A DNA stretch of 64,000 nucleotides from Clostridia bacterium (GCA_017472255.1 JAFUQU010000037.1:186001-250000); one strand, 5' to 3'; positions 42,789 to 52,139 are shown, counted from the stretch's first letter. The notes: generated by a model from the letters alone, not told the origin. Numbers and translations: made by a program.

Positions 42789-43496
42789 TTATAAGTCGGT
42801 ATTGTGTATGTCGGATGATTTGCCGAGACCCTCGGTGTCGATCATGTTTTCCAGTACCGTGATGTCGGCGGATATGTCGATGGCCTGATCCTCATAGAGG
42901 TTGTCAAGCTGGCGTTCGAAGGCAGGCTTGATGGTATCGAGAATGCCCTCAATGCCCTGGAGGGTTTTCGTGATGTTTTCGCCCTTGATCTTCTGCTGGC
43001 TCAGCTCGATATAGGTGTTCATCAGCTTTTCCAGCGTGGGCAGGTAGTAGTTCATGAAGCGGCGGATGCGGGGGAGCTTGTCGGGATTTTTCGATACATA
43101 TTCGAAAATGGTGTTCATCAGCTCCCGGATATCGCCCAGCTTTCCGGCGATCTTCGGATCGAGCTTATACAGCTCCGCGCCGATCTTATCGAATTTGCGG
43201 ATGTAGTCGGCGCCCACGGCGATGACCTTGTCCACATCGTCAATGCCGGCTTTCGGCGGCTCATAGGGAATGGGAACATATTCGATGCGGGGCGGAATGA
43301 TATGCCCCAGAATAACCAGCTCGGCGATTGTGATGAGCAGAATCACGATGAAGTGACCAATCTTATACATCGGGCAGAAGGCTGCGAAAAGAATCCAGCT
43401 GACGGCTACCACGTAATACGGGGCGACCGAGCGGTGTTTTACCTCTCGGAACTTGCTTTTGTCCAGATGCGGGTCGGCGTTTTTGTTTTTGCTCAA
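42789..43496 (-). CDS. xpaC: XpaC-like membrane protein
   Basis: A 235-residue protein of the 5-bromo-4-chloroindolyl-phosphate hydrolysis (XpaC) family. It begins with a TTG start (AAAGGTGGG 8 bases upstream), has two membrane helices near 24-45 and 47-63, then a helical cytoplasmic region (LPRIRRFMNYYLPTLEKLMNTYIEL). It is first in a four-gene operon with telA. The family is widely linked with telA and of unknown function despite its name. A promoter is seen at 43537-43565. Confidence 0.85.
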   Translation of the reverse strand: MSKNKNADPHLDKSKFREVKHRSVAPYYVVAVSWILFAAFCPMYKIGHFIVILLITIAELVILGHIIPPRIEYVPIPYEPPKAGIDDVDKVIAVGADYIRKFDKIGAELYKLDPKIAGKLGDIRELMNTIFEYVSKNPDKLPRIRRFMNYYLPTLEKLMNTYIELSQQKIKGENITKTLQGIEGILDTIKPAFERQLDNLYEDQAIDISADITVLENMIDTEGLGKSSDIHNTDL

Positions 43497-43536
43497 GGCG
43501 TACCCACCTTTCCTGAGTAATGCTTTCGTGTATACA

Positions 43537-43565
43537 ATTATATCATATTTTTCGGTTTTTGTATA
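43537..43565 (-). promoter_or_regulatory. Promoter of the xpaC-telA operon
   Basis: On the minus strand TATACA and TATAAT with a 17-bp spacer. The surrounding 43497-43651 gap is AT-rich and otherwise empty. Confidence 0.5.
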
Positions 43566-43651
43566 TAACAGAGACGAAATTTACAATTTATAAACAGTTG
43601 ATAGGATGTTTGTTATAAATTGAGGGGCGAAAGGATGGTGCCAAATGAAAT

Positions 43652-44170
43652 TCAGCGCCGATAATAACCGGCAGTGCCTATCCCTATTGTTTCCCAGTGA
43701 TTGGCTTTTCGTATATCTGCTTCTACATCTTTGTTGTTGTCTGTGGAAATGCCGTTTGCTTTCATTTCTTCAATCATCTCTGCCACGTCTGATGGAGTTG
43801 CGGAACGATAAACTCCAACGCTGATATTCAAAAACGACAAGGAACACCCGCGTTCCAAATCCTGAATTTCTCCGTTATTCTTCTGTTTCAGAAGTTCGGC
43901 TAATTCGTTCGCAGGAGTATCAAAAGCGGAAACACCGTAAATGGCGGGACGCAGAGAACCGTCGATGCCGCCCAAAAACTCGATGAATTCAACCTTCCTG
44001 TCGTTATTGTAACTGATCGCCATTTCGCTATGATAGTAATAATATCGGTCACATGGCTTTACGTATTGTCCTTTGCCGATTGCGGCTTCGACATCAGACT
44101 GTTCCATGCCCAAATCAATTGAAACGCCATCAACCACGACTTTTTCCAATGGATATAATTCAATATTCAT
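43652..44170 (-). CDS. Unknown small protein downstream of the symporter
   Basis: A 172-residue soluble protein that I do not recognise with certainty. It has GAGG before the start, and lies 10 bp after the sodium symporter stop, so it is probably co-transcribed. The sequence has a compact alpha/beta look (VVDGVSIDLGMEQSDVEAAIGKGQYV; AISYNNDRKVEFIEFLGG), reminiscent of small stand-alone immunity-type proteins of polymorphic toxin systems (resemblance only). No toxin gene is next to it. Confidence 0.6.
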   Translation of the reverse strand: MNIELYPLEKVVVDGVSIDLGMEQSDVEAAIGKGQYVKPCDRYYYYHSEMAISYNNDRKVEFIEFLGGIDGSLRPAIYGVSAFDTPANELAELLKQKNNGEIQDLERGCSLSFLNISVGVYRSATPSDVAEMIEEMKANGISTDNNKDVEADIRKANHWETIGIGTAGYYRR

Positions 44171-44180
44171 ATTTGAATCC

Positions 44181-45536
44181 TCAGATTGTCACGATGCCCA
44201 GCGTATCCAGAATGGACGAAATGAGAATTAGCACAATGCAGACGGGGGCGATATACTTGATGACCACGATAAACAGCTTCTTGCGGCGGAAGGCCGAGGA
44301 GCCTTCGATTTCCTCCACCAGTGCCTGCGGCTTAATGATGTAGCCCACGAAAATGCAGGTGAGGAAAGCCACGATGGGCATGATCACGCTGTTGCTGATG
44401 AAGTCGCAGAAGTCAAAGAAATCCATGCCGAAAATTGTAATATCGTTCCAGATGCCTTTGCCCAACGAGGAGGGAACGCCCAGCAGCAGACAGATACCCA
44501 GTACGATCAGGCAGGACATTTTACGTCCCACGTGCAGCTTATCCTGAAAGATGGATACGATCGTTTCCATCAGCGAGATGGAGGAGGTCAGCGCCGCGAA
44601 CAGCACCAGAATGAAGAAAGCCGCACCGATGAATGAACCTCCGGTCATATTGTCAAAGACTTTGGGCAGGGTGACGAACATCAGCCCCGGACCCTGTCCC
44701 AGCGCTTCCTCGTTGCCGCCGGAAAAGACGAACACCGAGGGGATGACCATCAGTCCGGCCAAAAAGGCAATACCGGTATCAAAAATCTCAATCTGGCTGA
44801 CTGCCGATTCCAGATCCACATCCTTTTTCATATAAGAGCCGTAGGTGATCATAATGCCCATGGCCAGCGACATGGAGTAGAAAAGCTGTCCCATGGCGGC
44901 AAGCACAGTGGTAGCCGAGAATTTGTTGAAATCAGGGGTGATGTAGTAAAGCACACCCTCCCACGCGCCGGGCATACAGGCGGTATAGATGGCGACGAAC
45001 AGGGTCAGCGCCACCAGAATCGGCATCATGATCTTGCTGACCTTTTCAATGCCCTTGTCCACGCCCAGCAGGACGATGACGGCGGTAATTCCGATAAAAA
45101 CGCAGAACCATATCAGAGGCTCCACGGGAGCCGAAGTGAAAGCGGTAAAATAGCCGTCACTTGCGGCGGCGTGCGCCTGACCTGTGCAGAATGCGGCCAC
45201 ATACTTTCCGACCCAGCCGCCGATGACCGAGTAATAGGGAAGGATGATGATGGGTACAACAGAGGCCAGATAGCCGATGAATCCGAATCGCTTATCCAGC
45301 TGCCGGAAGGCGCCGATGGCGCTCAGACTGGTTTTGCGTCCGATGGCGATTTCCGCGCTCATCAGCGCATAACCAAAGGTAACGGCGATGATAATGTATA
45401 CCAGCAGGAAGATACCGCCACCGTATTTTGCTGCCAGATAGGGAAAGCGCCAGATGTTGCCCAGACCCACTGCAGAACCGGCCGCCGCCATGACAAATCC
45501 GACTTTTCCCGTGAAGCTGCTTCTTTTTTCGCTCAT
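44181..45536 (-). CDS. Sodium-dependent neurotransmitter-symporter (NSS) family transporter
   Basis: A 451-residue membrane protein with about 11-12 helices. The N-terminal GSAVGLGNIWRFPYLA is the NSS/SNF signature in helix 1 that forms the sodium and substrate site (as in LeuT/MhsT). It probably takes up an amino acid using sodium. The length is in the short MhsT-like class with a divergent C-terminus. The promoter at 45629-45657 serves it; a small gene of unknown function follows. Confidence 0.9.
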   Translation of the reverse strand: MSEKRSSFTGKVGFVMAAAGSAVGLGNIWRFPYLAAKYGGGIFLLVYIIIAVTFGYALMSAEIAIGRKTSLSAIGAFRQLDKRFGFIGYLASVVPIIILPYYSVIGGWVGKYVAAFCTGQAHAAASDGYFTAFTSAPVEPLIWFCVFIGITAVIVLLGVDKGIEKVSKIMMPILVALTLFVAIYTACMPGAWEGVLYYITPDFNKFSATTVLAAMGQLFYSMSLAMGIMITYGSYMKKDVDLESAVSQIEIFDTGIAFLAGLMVIPSVFVFSGGNEEALGQGPGLMFVTLPKVFDNMTGGSFIGAAFFILVLFAALTSSISLMETIVSIFQDKLHVGRKMSCLIVLGICLLLGVPSSLGKGIWNDITIFGMDFFDFCDFISNSVIMPIVAFLTCIFVGYIIKPQALVEEIEGSSAFRRKKLFIVVIKYIAPVCIVLILISSILDTLGIVTI

Positions 45537-45628
45537 AATGTAATTCTCCGTAAATTTTCAGGTAATTTCTCTGCCGAGTTGAATTTTCACGGCATTTTTT
45601 TATCGCGGCACAAAAACCGCAACATGAT

Positions 45629-45657
45629 ATTTTACCATATTTGCGTCAAAAAATCAA
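45629..45657 (-). promoter_or_regulatory. Promoter of the NSS transporter
   Basis: On the minus strand TTGATT and TAAAAT with a 17-bp spacer. The rest of the 264-bp gap to 45800 is A/T-rich; a TATAAT at 45763-45768 may serve the DUF951 gene. Confidence 0.5.
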
Positions 45658-45800
45658 TAGATTTACCAAATATTTATGAATTCTCTGCTTTGACACGGTT
45701 GAAAATTTCAAACAATTTAATAAAATTTGCGAAAAAGTCTATACATTCCGAAAACTCTGTGTTATAATTATGGTATATCATGGTTCAAAGGAGATTGGAT

Positions 45801-46025
45801 ATGCCACCGATTGTGCGCATCCTGGTCGGCGATATTCTTGAGATGAAGAAGCCCCATCCCTGTTCCGCTAAGAGCACGCGCTTCCGTGTGCTGCGGGTGG
45901 GGAGCGATATCCGCATTGTATGCGAAAACTGCGGGCGGGATCTGACGCTGCCTCGGATTAAGCTGGAAAAGAGTATCCGACGGGTCATTCATGCCGAAAC
46001 GGACAACACACCCGATAATATTTAA
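45801..46025 (+). CDS. DUF951 protein (YyzM-like)
   Basis: A 74-residue protein. The start at 45801 has AAAGGAG 7 bases upstream; the frame is open 7 codons earlier. It has the family's features: a short beta-rich N-terminus (VGDILEMKKPHPC), then the paired Cys of CENCGRDLTLPR, suggesting a small zinc or RNA-binding domain. In Bacillus yyzM is near yyaF and rpsF. The role is unknown. It overlaps no other gene; YfhO follows after 20 bp, so they may be co-transcribed. Confidence 0.75.
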   Translation: MPPIVRILVGDILEMKKPHPCSAKSTRFRVLRVGSDIRIVCENCGRDLTLPRIKLEKSIRRVIHAETDNTPDNI

Positions 46026-46045
46026 GGAAAAGGAATCATAAAATC

Positions 46046-48838
46046 ATGGACGAAAATCAGAACATTCAGTCGCCGGAGCCTGCCGAAGACGGTGCAGCCG
46101 CAGCGTCGGCGGTGGATGATATTATTGAAATCGAGGCGGTACCGCTGACGAGAAAGCCGTCGCGGCTGGCGCGCCTTTTTGCGCCGCTGGACGGTATGTA
46201 TCACATGGGACTGGCGTTCCTGTTCCCGGTGCTAATCATGGCGCTGGTCTATCTTGCCATGGAGGTCTGGCCCTTCGGCAAGAATTCGGTGCTGGTGCTT
46301 GACCTGAACGGTCAGTACGTCTATTACTTTGAAGCCATCCGCGACATCCTGCGGGGAGAGCAGGGAATTCTGTACTCCTTCGAGCGGGCGCTGGGCGGCG
46401 AATTTTTGGGCATCGTGGCCTATTATCTGGCAAGCCCCTTTACCTTTATCGTTGCGCTCTTTCCCGAGGGGATGATCACCGAATCGCTCTATACCATTCT
46501 GCTGCTCAAGTGTGGTCTGTCGGGCATGAATATGTGCGTCTATCTGCACAAGTCCCATCCTACCAAGCCCACCAGCGAGGTGATTTTTTCAGTGATGTAC
46601 GCGCTGACCTCCTACGCGGTGGTTATGCAGCACAACACCATGTGGATTGACTGCCTACTGTTCTTCCCGCTGATTATGCTGGGCGTGGAGTCGCTGATCA
46701 AATACGGTCATTATAAGCTCTATGTGCTGACGCTGGCGGTGGCGGTATTCTCCAACTATTATATCGGCTATATGGTCTGCATCGGCGTGGCGGCATATTT
46801 CTTCTTCTATTACTGCCTCTGCACGCCCGAGCAGCGTAATCCGCTGGGTGAACGCTTCCACTTTGCCAAAACCTTCGGGCGGATGGCGCTGTTCTCGCTG
46901 ATCGCGGTGGGCATGGCGACGATTATCATTTTGCCCGCCTATTATTCGCTGACCTTCGGAAAGACCACCTTCTCCGATCCCAGCTTTGACTTCAAGCAGA
47001 AGTTTGACTTCCTCGACCTGATCTCCAAGATGTTCCCCGGCTCCTATGATACGGTGCGTCCCGAGGGCTGGCCCTTTGTTTTCTCGGGTACGCTGACCAC
47101 GATTCTGCTGCCGGTGTTCTTCATGATGAAGCAGATCACACCCCGGCAGAAAATTGCCTACGGTGTGCTGATGGCCTTCTTCATTTTCAGTTTCAACTCC
47201 TCCACCATCGACCTGGTCTGGCACGGCTTCCAGCGCCCCAACTGGCTGAACTACCGTTACAGCTTCATGTTCTGCTTTGTGATCATCGTCATGGCGTATC
47301 TTGCCTTTGAGCATATCCGGGAGATTGATATCCGCATGGTGCTGGGTGTGGGCGCGGTTCTCGGCGTGCTGATCTGCGTTTTACAGAAGCTGGAGTATGA
47401 GAACATTCCCGACCTGACCTGTGTGTGGTTCTCCATTGCGGCGATTTCCATTTATATGATTCTGCTGTCCGGCTGCCATCACAACTGGCTGGACGGGGCG
47501 ATTAACACCATCCTCTGCGTTTTTGTTCTGCTTGAGATGTTTTGCAGCGCACTTGCCGACGTTGTGGCGCTGGATGACGATGTACACTACAGCACGCGCA
47601 CCTCTTACCGCAACTTTATGAATGTCTGGACGCCCATCTCCGAATGGATGAATCAGTACGACACTTCATTCTATCGCGCCGAAAAGACCGAGCACCGCAA
47701 AACCAACGACAATTTCACGCTGAACATTCGGGGTCTGTCCAACTCCACCTCCACGCTGAACGCCAAGCAGATTGAATTCCTCCAGCGGCTGGGCTATTCG
47801 TCCAAATCCCACTGGTCGAAGTATCTGGGCGGAACGCCGATATCGGACAGCCTGCTGGGTCTCAAGTATATTCTGACGCTGGACACCAATGAAATGAACG
47901 ATGTCTACGGCGAAGCCATCTACCACGATGAAGAAAATATGACGATGGCTTATCTGAACGAGTACGCCCAGTCGTTGGGCTACATGGTGAACAGCGCCCT
48001 CACCGAGTTTGAAATCGCCGAGTATGTATCCCCCTTTGAACTAATGAACGAAATGGTCAGCGAAATGGTCGGCAGCGAGGAGATGTTGGAGCTGTTCAAG
48101 CCCTATGCGAACATCAAGCCCGAATATGAAAACCTGGAGCTGGCTTATGTGACTGGGCACAAGAAATATTCAAAGGTTAATACCTCCCGTTCCGGCAAGC
48201 TGATCTTCACCTTCACGCCGGTGAACGACCGGGAAATCTTCGTCTACTTCCCCAGCGACTACGCGCGGGATGCCAAGCTGAAGGTCAACGGTTCGGATGT
48301 GTCCGAATACTTCACCAACGAAACCTGCCGCATTGTTTCCATCGGCAAGCAGCCGGCGGGCGAGGAGCTGATCGTTTCGCTGACGCTGGAGAAGGATGAA
48401 ATCTATATCGCCAATGGCGTGGATTACTTCTGGTATCTAGACGAGGAGCTGTTCGCCGACGTGATGAAGCAGCTGCAGGAGGGCGGCTATCAGATTGACG
48501 AATTCACCGATGATTCTTTCAACGGCACCATCACCGTTCCCGAAGACCGCACCATGTTCCTGCTGACCATCCCCTATGACGAGGGCTGGAAGGTTTATGT
48601 GGACGGGGAGCAGGTCGAAACCTTTGAGGTGCTGGAGTGCCTGACTGCCGTGGAGTTGACCCCGGGCGAACATTCCATTGAGATGAAATACAGCCCGTGG
48701 TGTGTAAAATACGGTATGATTATTTCGATCTCATCGGCGGCTTTGTTCGTGCTGATCGTGACCGGCGAGTTCTTCTGGCGGCGCAGACGGGAGGTCATCG
48801 TGCTGCACCGCAACGAGGACAGCGCAGACGCGGTATAA
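46046..48838 (+). CDS. YfhO-family membrane glycosyltransferase-like protein
   Basis: A 930-residue multi-pass protein. A soluble N-terminal 40 residues lead into about 13 membrane helices (from about 52 to 500) with the loop DLNGQYVYYFEAIRDIL after the first, as in YfhO proteins and GT-C-type glycosyltransferases. The C-terminal 350 residues lie outside and end with the family's IPYDEGWKVYVDGE segment, then a final helix. In Bacillus YfhO acts in glycosylation of lipoteichoic acid. AAGGAAAAGGAA precedes the start. It follows DUF951 at 20 bp. Confidence 0.85.
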   Translation: MDENQNIQSPEPAEDGAAAASAVDDIIEIEAVPLTRKPSRLARLFAPLDGMYHMGLAFLFPVLIMALVYLAMEVWPFGKNSVLVLDLNGQYVYYFEAIRDILRGEQGILYSFERALGGEFLGIVAYYLASPFTFIVALFPEGMITESLYTILLLKCGLSGMNMCVYLHKSHPTKPTSEVIFSVMYALTSYAVVMQHNTMWIDCLLFFPLIMLGVESLIKYGHYKLYVLTLAVAVFSNYYIGYMVCIGVAAYFFFYYCLCTPEQRNPLGERFHFAKTFGRMALFSLIAVGMATIIILPAYYSLTFGKTTFSDPSFDFKQKFDFLDLISKMFPGSYDTVRPEGWPFVFSGTLTTILLPVFFMMKQITPRQKIAYGVLMAFFIFSFNSSTIDLVWHGFQRPNWLNYRYSFMFCFVIIVMAYLAFEHIREIDIRMVLGVGAVLGVLICVLQKLEYENIPDLTCVWFSIAAISIYMILLSGCHHNWLDGAINTILCVFVLLEMFCSALADVVALDDDVHYSTRTSYRNFMNVWTPISEWMNQYDTSFYRAEKTEHRKTNDNFTLNIRGLSNSTSTLNAKQIEFLQRLGYSSKSHWSKYLGGTPISDSLLGLKYILTLDTNEMNDVYGEAIYHDEENMTMAYLNEYAQSLGYMVNSALTEFEIAEYVSPFELMNEMVSEMVGSEEMLELFKPYANIKPEYENLELAYVTGHKKYSKVNTSRSGKLIFTFTPVNDREIFVYFPSDYARDAKLKVNGSDVSEYFTNETCRIVSIGKQPAGEELIVSLTLEKDEIYIANGVDYFWYLDEELFADVMKQLQEGGYQIDEFTDDSFNGTITVPEDRTMFLLTIPYDEGWKVYVDGEQVETFEVLECLTAVELTPGEHSIEMKYSPWCVKYGMIISISSAALFVLIVTGEFFWRRRREVIVLHRNEDSADAV

Positions 48839-48901
48839 ACATCGCAATTTTTATCAACGCTGCCCCAACATTTTATGCTATACTATTGGCGGGAGGACAT
48901 C

Positions 48902-49735
48902 ATGGACCGCGACGAGAGCATCATGAAGGCGATCGACTTCATGGAGGACAACCTGACCGACGATTTGAACCTGACGACCTGTGCGCAGGCCTGCGGCTAT
49001 TCGGTCTATCACTTTGTCCGGCTCTTTCGCGCGGTTACGGGATTGACTCCCGCCGATTATATCCGCAAACGGCGGCTCACTGAGATTGTCCGCCATATGC
49101 TGGGCGGAGGTTACATATCCGAGCTGGCCTTCCGCTATGGCTTCAATTCCAAGGAGAATTTCCTCCGCGCCTTCAAAAAGGAGCACGGCATTCTGCCCAG
49201 CGAGTATCGCTTGGCAGGACATAGTCTGCGCCTGTACAGCCGGTTTGACCCCGACCGAAGCCGATGGGCGGTGACGCCCTCCCTGTGCTGGCTGGAACCG
49301 TTCACGCTGGCGGTATATCCCGGCGACGGACGTCCGGCGCCGATGGAATGGAACCGTTACCATGTGAACCGGCTGTCAAAAAAGCTGTCGGGCGGACGGG
49401 ATGTGTGCGACTATGGGGTGTCGGACTGGCGTTCGCAGGAGCAGCGGCTGTATTATCATGTGGGCATCCGTCGGGAGGATGCGCTGGGCGATTCGACCGG
49501 TACGATCTCGCTGGAGCTGAACGGCGGGCTGTACGCGAAGTTTACCACGCCGCCCGCCGGGCATGATGATTTCATCGAAGGTGTGCAGCAGGTCTGGGCG
49601 CATATCCGGGAGTGGCTGGCGTGCAGCGGCTGGGAGCGCTCGGGCGGGTATGAGTTTGAACGCTATGTGGAGAGCAGTCATATCTACAGCGAAGAAATTT
49701 ATATTCCGCTGAAAGTGAAAGAGTATCAATTGTGA
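48902..49735 (+). CDS. AraC-family regulator with GyrI-like effector domain
   Basis: A 277-residue protein whose order is reversed from the other AraC proteins: the DNA-binding pair is at the N-terminus (about 5-105, with AQACGYSVYHFVRLFRAVTGL and FRYGFNSKENFLRAFKKEHG) and the effector domain follows (about 130-277), typical of the Rob/GyrI-like group that bind small hydrophobic ligands or drugs. GGGAGG precedes 48902; the frame is open 9 codons earlier. The next gene starts 12 bp after the stop, with the two translated in close succession. Confidence 0.83.
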   Translation: MDRDESIMKAIDFMEDNLTDDLNLTTCAQACGYSVYHFVRLFRAVTGLTPADYIRKRRLTEIVRHMLGGGYISELAFRYGFNSKENFLRAFKKEHGILPSEYRLAGHSLRLYSRFDPDRSRWAVTPSLCWLEPFTLAVYPGDGRPAPMEWNRYHVNRLSKKLSGGRDVCDYGVSDWRSQEQRLYYHVGIRREDALGDSTGTISLELNGGLYAKFTTPPAGHDDFIEGVQQVWAHIREWLACSGWERSGGYEFERYVESSHIYSEEIYIPLKVKEYQL

Positions 49736-49746
49736 GGTGTTGCGTT

Positions 49747-50640
49747 ATGATGAAAAAATCAAATCTGAGCTGGGAGGGAGTCTACGATCCCACCGGCTAT
49801 ATGTTTTCCTTTGCGAAATCCCTGACCTGCGCGGTAAAAAACAGCGCTTATGCCGATCTGGCCGAGGATGTTGTGGCGGTCAGCGGCTTTGCCTTCCGTA
49901 TGTGGGTATCGCCCGATCTCTGCCCCAGCGCGACGAGCATCTGGCAGTTCGACCGGCAGAAGCCCTGGGTGGAGATGAGCGGTCTGCGCTGTGAGCAGAT
50001 TGATCGTCTCTGGGGACAGGATGCTGTGGAGGAAGCAAAGCGTTTGGAAGCGCTTGCGCTGATCCGCCGCAGCATCGACGGCGGAACGGCGGTGGTTAGC
50101 TGGGATATCGGCGTCTGCGAGTGGGGATTGATCATCGGTTATGACGATGAGACCGAAACCCTCGCTACCCTGCCTATTACCGGTACCGAGGGAACCATGC
50201 CTTACGTCCAGCTGGGCAAGCGGGAGCTGCCGATTCTTAATGTGCTGGCGATCACCGGCTGTGAGGCGCGTCCGGCGGACGAGCTGCTGGCCGGAACGAT
50301 GAAGCTGGCGGCGTCCCATCTGCGGGGCGAGGAATGGTGCGACAACGCCAAGGGGCTGGCGGCTTATCCGGCGCTGATCGGGCATTATGAGGCGGAGGAC
50401 AAAACGAAGGCGCTGTCGTGGAATATGGAATATTTCCTCGGAACCTACGCGCCGCTGAAATGGTATGCTTGGAAGTTTTTCGAGAAATACGGCAGAGCCG
50501 ATCTTGCGGACTGCTACCGCCGGGTACACGAATGCTGGATGGAAGCCTTTTCCCACCGCCGGGAGCCGGAGCTTGCGGCAGCGAAGCTGCGCGAAGCCGA
50601 GACGCTGGAGCGTGAAGCGCTTGCGATGATGGAAGCATAA
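49747..50640 (+). CDS. C39/BtrH-like protein of unknown function
   Basis: A 297-residue cytoplasmic protein; the start has GAGGTG upstream, overlapping the previous stop, so it is translated together with the AraC gene. Residues 110-150 (AVVSWDIGVCEWGLIIGYDDETE) resemble the papain-like C39 or BtrH-N fold found in peptide and antibiotic maturation enzymes. Cys and His sites of a functional protease are not clearly placed. Always-paired AraC plus BtrH-like genes in Clostridia would suggest a sensing or modification role; here it is inference from spacing only. Confidence 0.55.
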   Translation: MMKKSNLSWEGVYDPTGYMFSFAKSLTCAVKNSAYADLAEDVVAVSGFAFRMWVSPDLCPSATSIWQFDRQKPWVEMSGLRCEQIDRLWGQDAVEEAKRLEALALIRRSIDGGTAVVSWDIGVCEWGLIIGYDDETETLATLPITGTEGTMPYVQLGKRELPILNVLAITGCEARPADELLAGTMKLAASHLRGEEWCDNAKGLAAYPALIGHYEAEDKTKALSWNMEYFLGTYAPLKWYAWKFFEKYGRADLADCYRRVHECWMEAFSHRREPELAAAKLREAETLEREALAMMEA

Positions 50641-50646
50641 TTGAAG

Positions 50647-50698
50647 AGGGGATTGCTGCAAGTACCTTGAAAGGTATTCGCAGCAATCCCCTTGTTTT
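50647..50698 (+). terminator. Terminator, copy 1 of a repeated hairpin
   Basis: A 13-bp outer stem (AGGGGATTGCTGC with its complement) and an inner AGTACC/GGTATT pairing end in TTTTT. The second near-identical copy is at 52087. Confidence 0.8.
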
Positions 50699-50725
50699 TA
50701 CGAAACTGTTTCGTTGAAAACCCCA

Positions 50726-50754
50726 TTGACAACACCGGAACGTCCTGCTATAAT
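50726..50754 (+). promoter_or_regulatory. Promoter of the GH28-like gene
   Basis: Perfect TTGACA and TATAAT with a 17-bp spacer, 46 bp before the start. Confidence 0.82.
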
Positions 50755-50800
50755 ATTGAAGCTGATTCTTAGTGAAACAGCAGAAAGGAACCTGGATGCA

Positions 50801-52066
50801 ATGATCAATGTAAATGATTTCAAAGGCATAACGGACAGTGATACCATAGAATCCGCCCTGAATCATCTTCAGCCGGACGGAATTCTGCTGATACCGCCGC
50901 GCATCTCCGACATCGAACCCGAACGCCGCCACTGGCTTCTGGATCGTGCGGTTTTACTGCCTGCCAATACGACTGTTATATTGCAGAATTGTACCGTACA
51001 GCTGTCCGATCTCTGCCGTGACAACTTTTTCCGCTCGGCAAACTGCGGATTGGGAATTGAAGACCCGGAGAAAATTGAAAACATCCATATCCGCGGGGAA
51101 GGGCTTTGTATCCTGCGAGGGGCAGATCACCCGCGCGCTGTCGGCGACAGCTCCAAGATTCTCGCCAACCCATGCCCGTATGAGGTTCAGGACCTGTGCC
51201 GCCTTGCGGACTGGATTCCCGAAGAACGTAGAACGCCGGGGACAATCAATTTCTGGGACAGACACACCCATTCCTTTGGTACGGACGCGGGAAAAGCCGG
51301 TGAATCCCAGTATGGAGACTGGCGCGGCATCGGGATTCTTCTTGCCAACGTAGACAATTTTTCAATTTCCAATCTCCGCATCGAATGTTCACACGGCTGG
51401 GCAATTTCGCTGGAGGCCTGCACAAACGGAACGGTCGAGAAAATCTATTTCGACGCGTGTATGTCAAAGATGATTGACGGAATGCGGCAGAACATGGAGA
51501 ATCAGGACGGTATCGATCTCCGCAACGGCTGTCATCATATTCTGATATCGGATATTACCGGTCACACCGGCGATGATGTGATCGCTCTGACTGCCATCGC
51601 AGGTGCAAATTATAAGCCTGGCGGATCGCTGCGTACCACGCACGTCATGCACAATGACTGGAACAGACGGGAGCGCGACATCCATGATGTAATCATCCGG
51701 AATGTCAATGCCTATTCGCAGCTGTGCTATGTCATCCGTCTTCTTCCAGCAAACGCCAAAATATGGAACATTGTCATTGACGGCATTATTGATGCGCCTC
51801 CGTCCGGGCTCCGTCACAGCTGTTGTATTGAGCTTGGTGATGGCGGCGATTATGGAGAAAATCCGGTGGACGGTATGAAAAACATCACCATTTCCAATGT
51901 CATCTGCGACGCGAACGAAGCAATCCGCGTCAGCAGCTATCTGAATGATTCCGTTATAACAAATGTGGTCAATCGAAATCCGCATTGTCCCGCCATTTCC
52001 GTCAAACGGGAGGACGGCTTGCGGAATGTCGCTGTCAGCAATGTCGTTACCTGCGGCGGCAAATGA
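50801..52066 (+). CDS. GH28-like right-handed beta-helix protein
   Basis: A 421-residue cytoplasmic protein (no signal peptide) with a beta-helix of the polygalacturonase kind. It starts MINVNDFKGITDSDTIESALNHLQPDGILLIPP, the usual entry to this family (a short GT/S DTxxIQxAID-like strand), and contains the DGIDLRNGCHHILISDI and GHTGDDVIALTAI stretches where the GH28 Asp residues would lie (D, D-D). It probably cleaves a uronate- or galactose-containing oligosaccharide inside the cell. AAAGGA is 11 bases before the start. A repeated hairpin flanks it on both sides. Confidence 0.75.
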   Translation: MINVNDFKGITDSDTIESALNHLQPDGILLIPPRISDIEPERRHWLLDRAVLLPANTTVILQNCTVQLSDLCRDNFFRSANCGLGIEDPEKIENIHIRGEGLCILRGADHPRAVGDSSKILANPCPYEVQDLCRLADWIPEERRTPGTINFWDRHTHSFGTDAGKAGESQYGDWRGIGILLANVDNFSISNLRIECSHGWAISLEACTNGTVEKIYFDACMSKMIDGMRQNMENQDGIDLRNGCHHILISDITGHTGDDVIALTAIAGANYKPGGSLRTTHVMHNDWNRRERDIHDVIIRNVNAYSQLCYVIRLLPANAKIWNIVIDGIIDAPPSGLRHSCCIELGDGGDYGENPVDGMKNITISNVICDANEAIRVSSYLNDSVITNVVNRNPHCPAISVKREDGLRNVAVSNVVTCGGK

Positions 52067-52086
52067 GTTCATCCTGACGTAAAAAA

Positions 52087-52136
52087 GGGATTGTTGCAAG
52101 TACCTCAAAGGTATTCGCAGCAATCCCATTTTTTAT
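52087..52136 (+). terminator. Terminator, copy 2 of a repeated hairpin
   Basis: An 11-bp outer stem GGGATTGTTGC/GCAGCAATCCC (one G-T pair) followed by TTTTTT. About nine in ten positions match copy 1 at 50647. Confidence 0.8.
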
Positions 52137-52139
52137 TCC

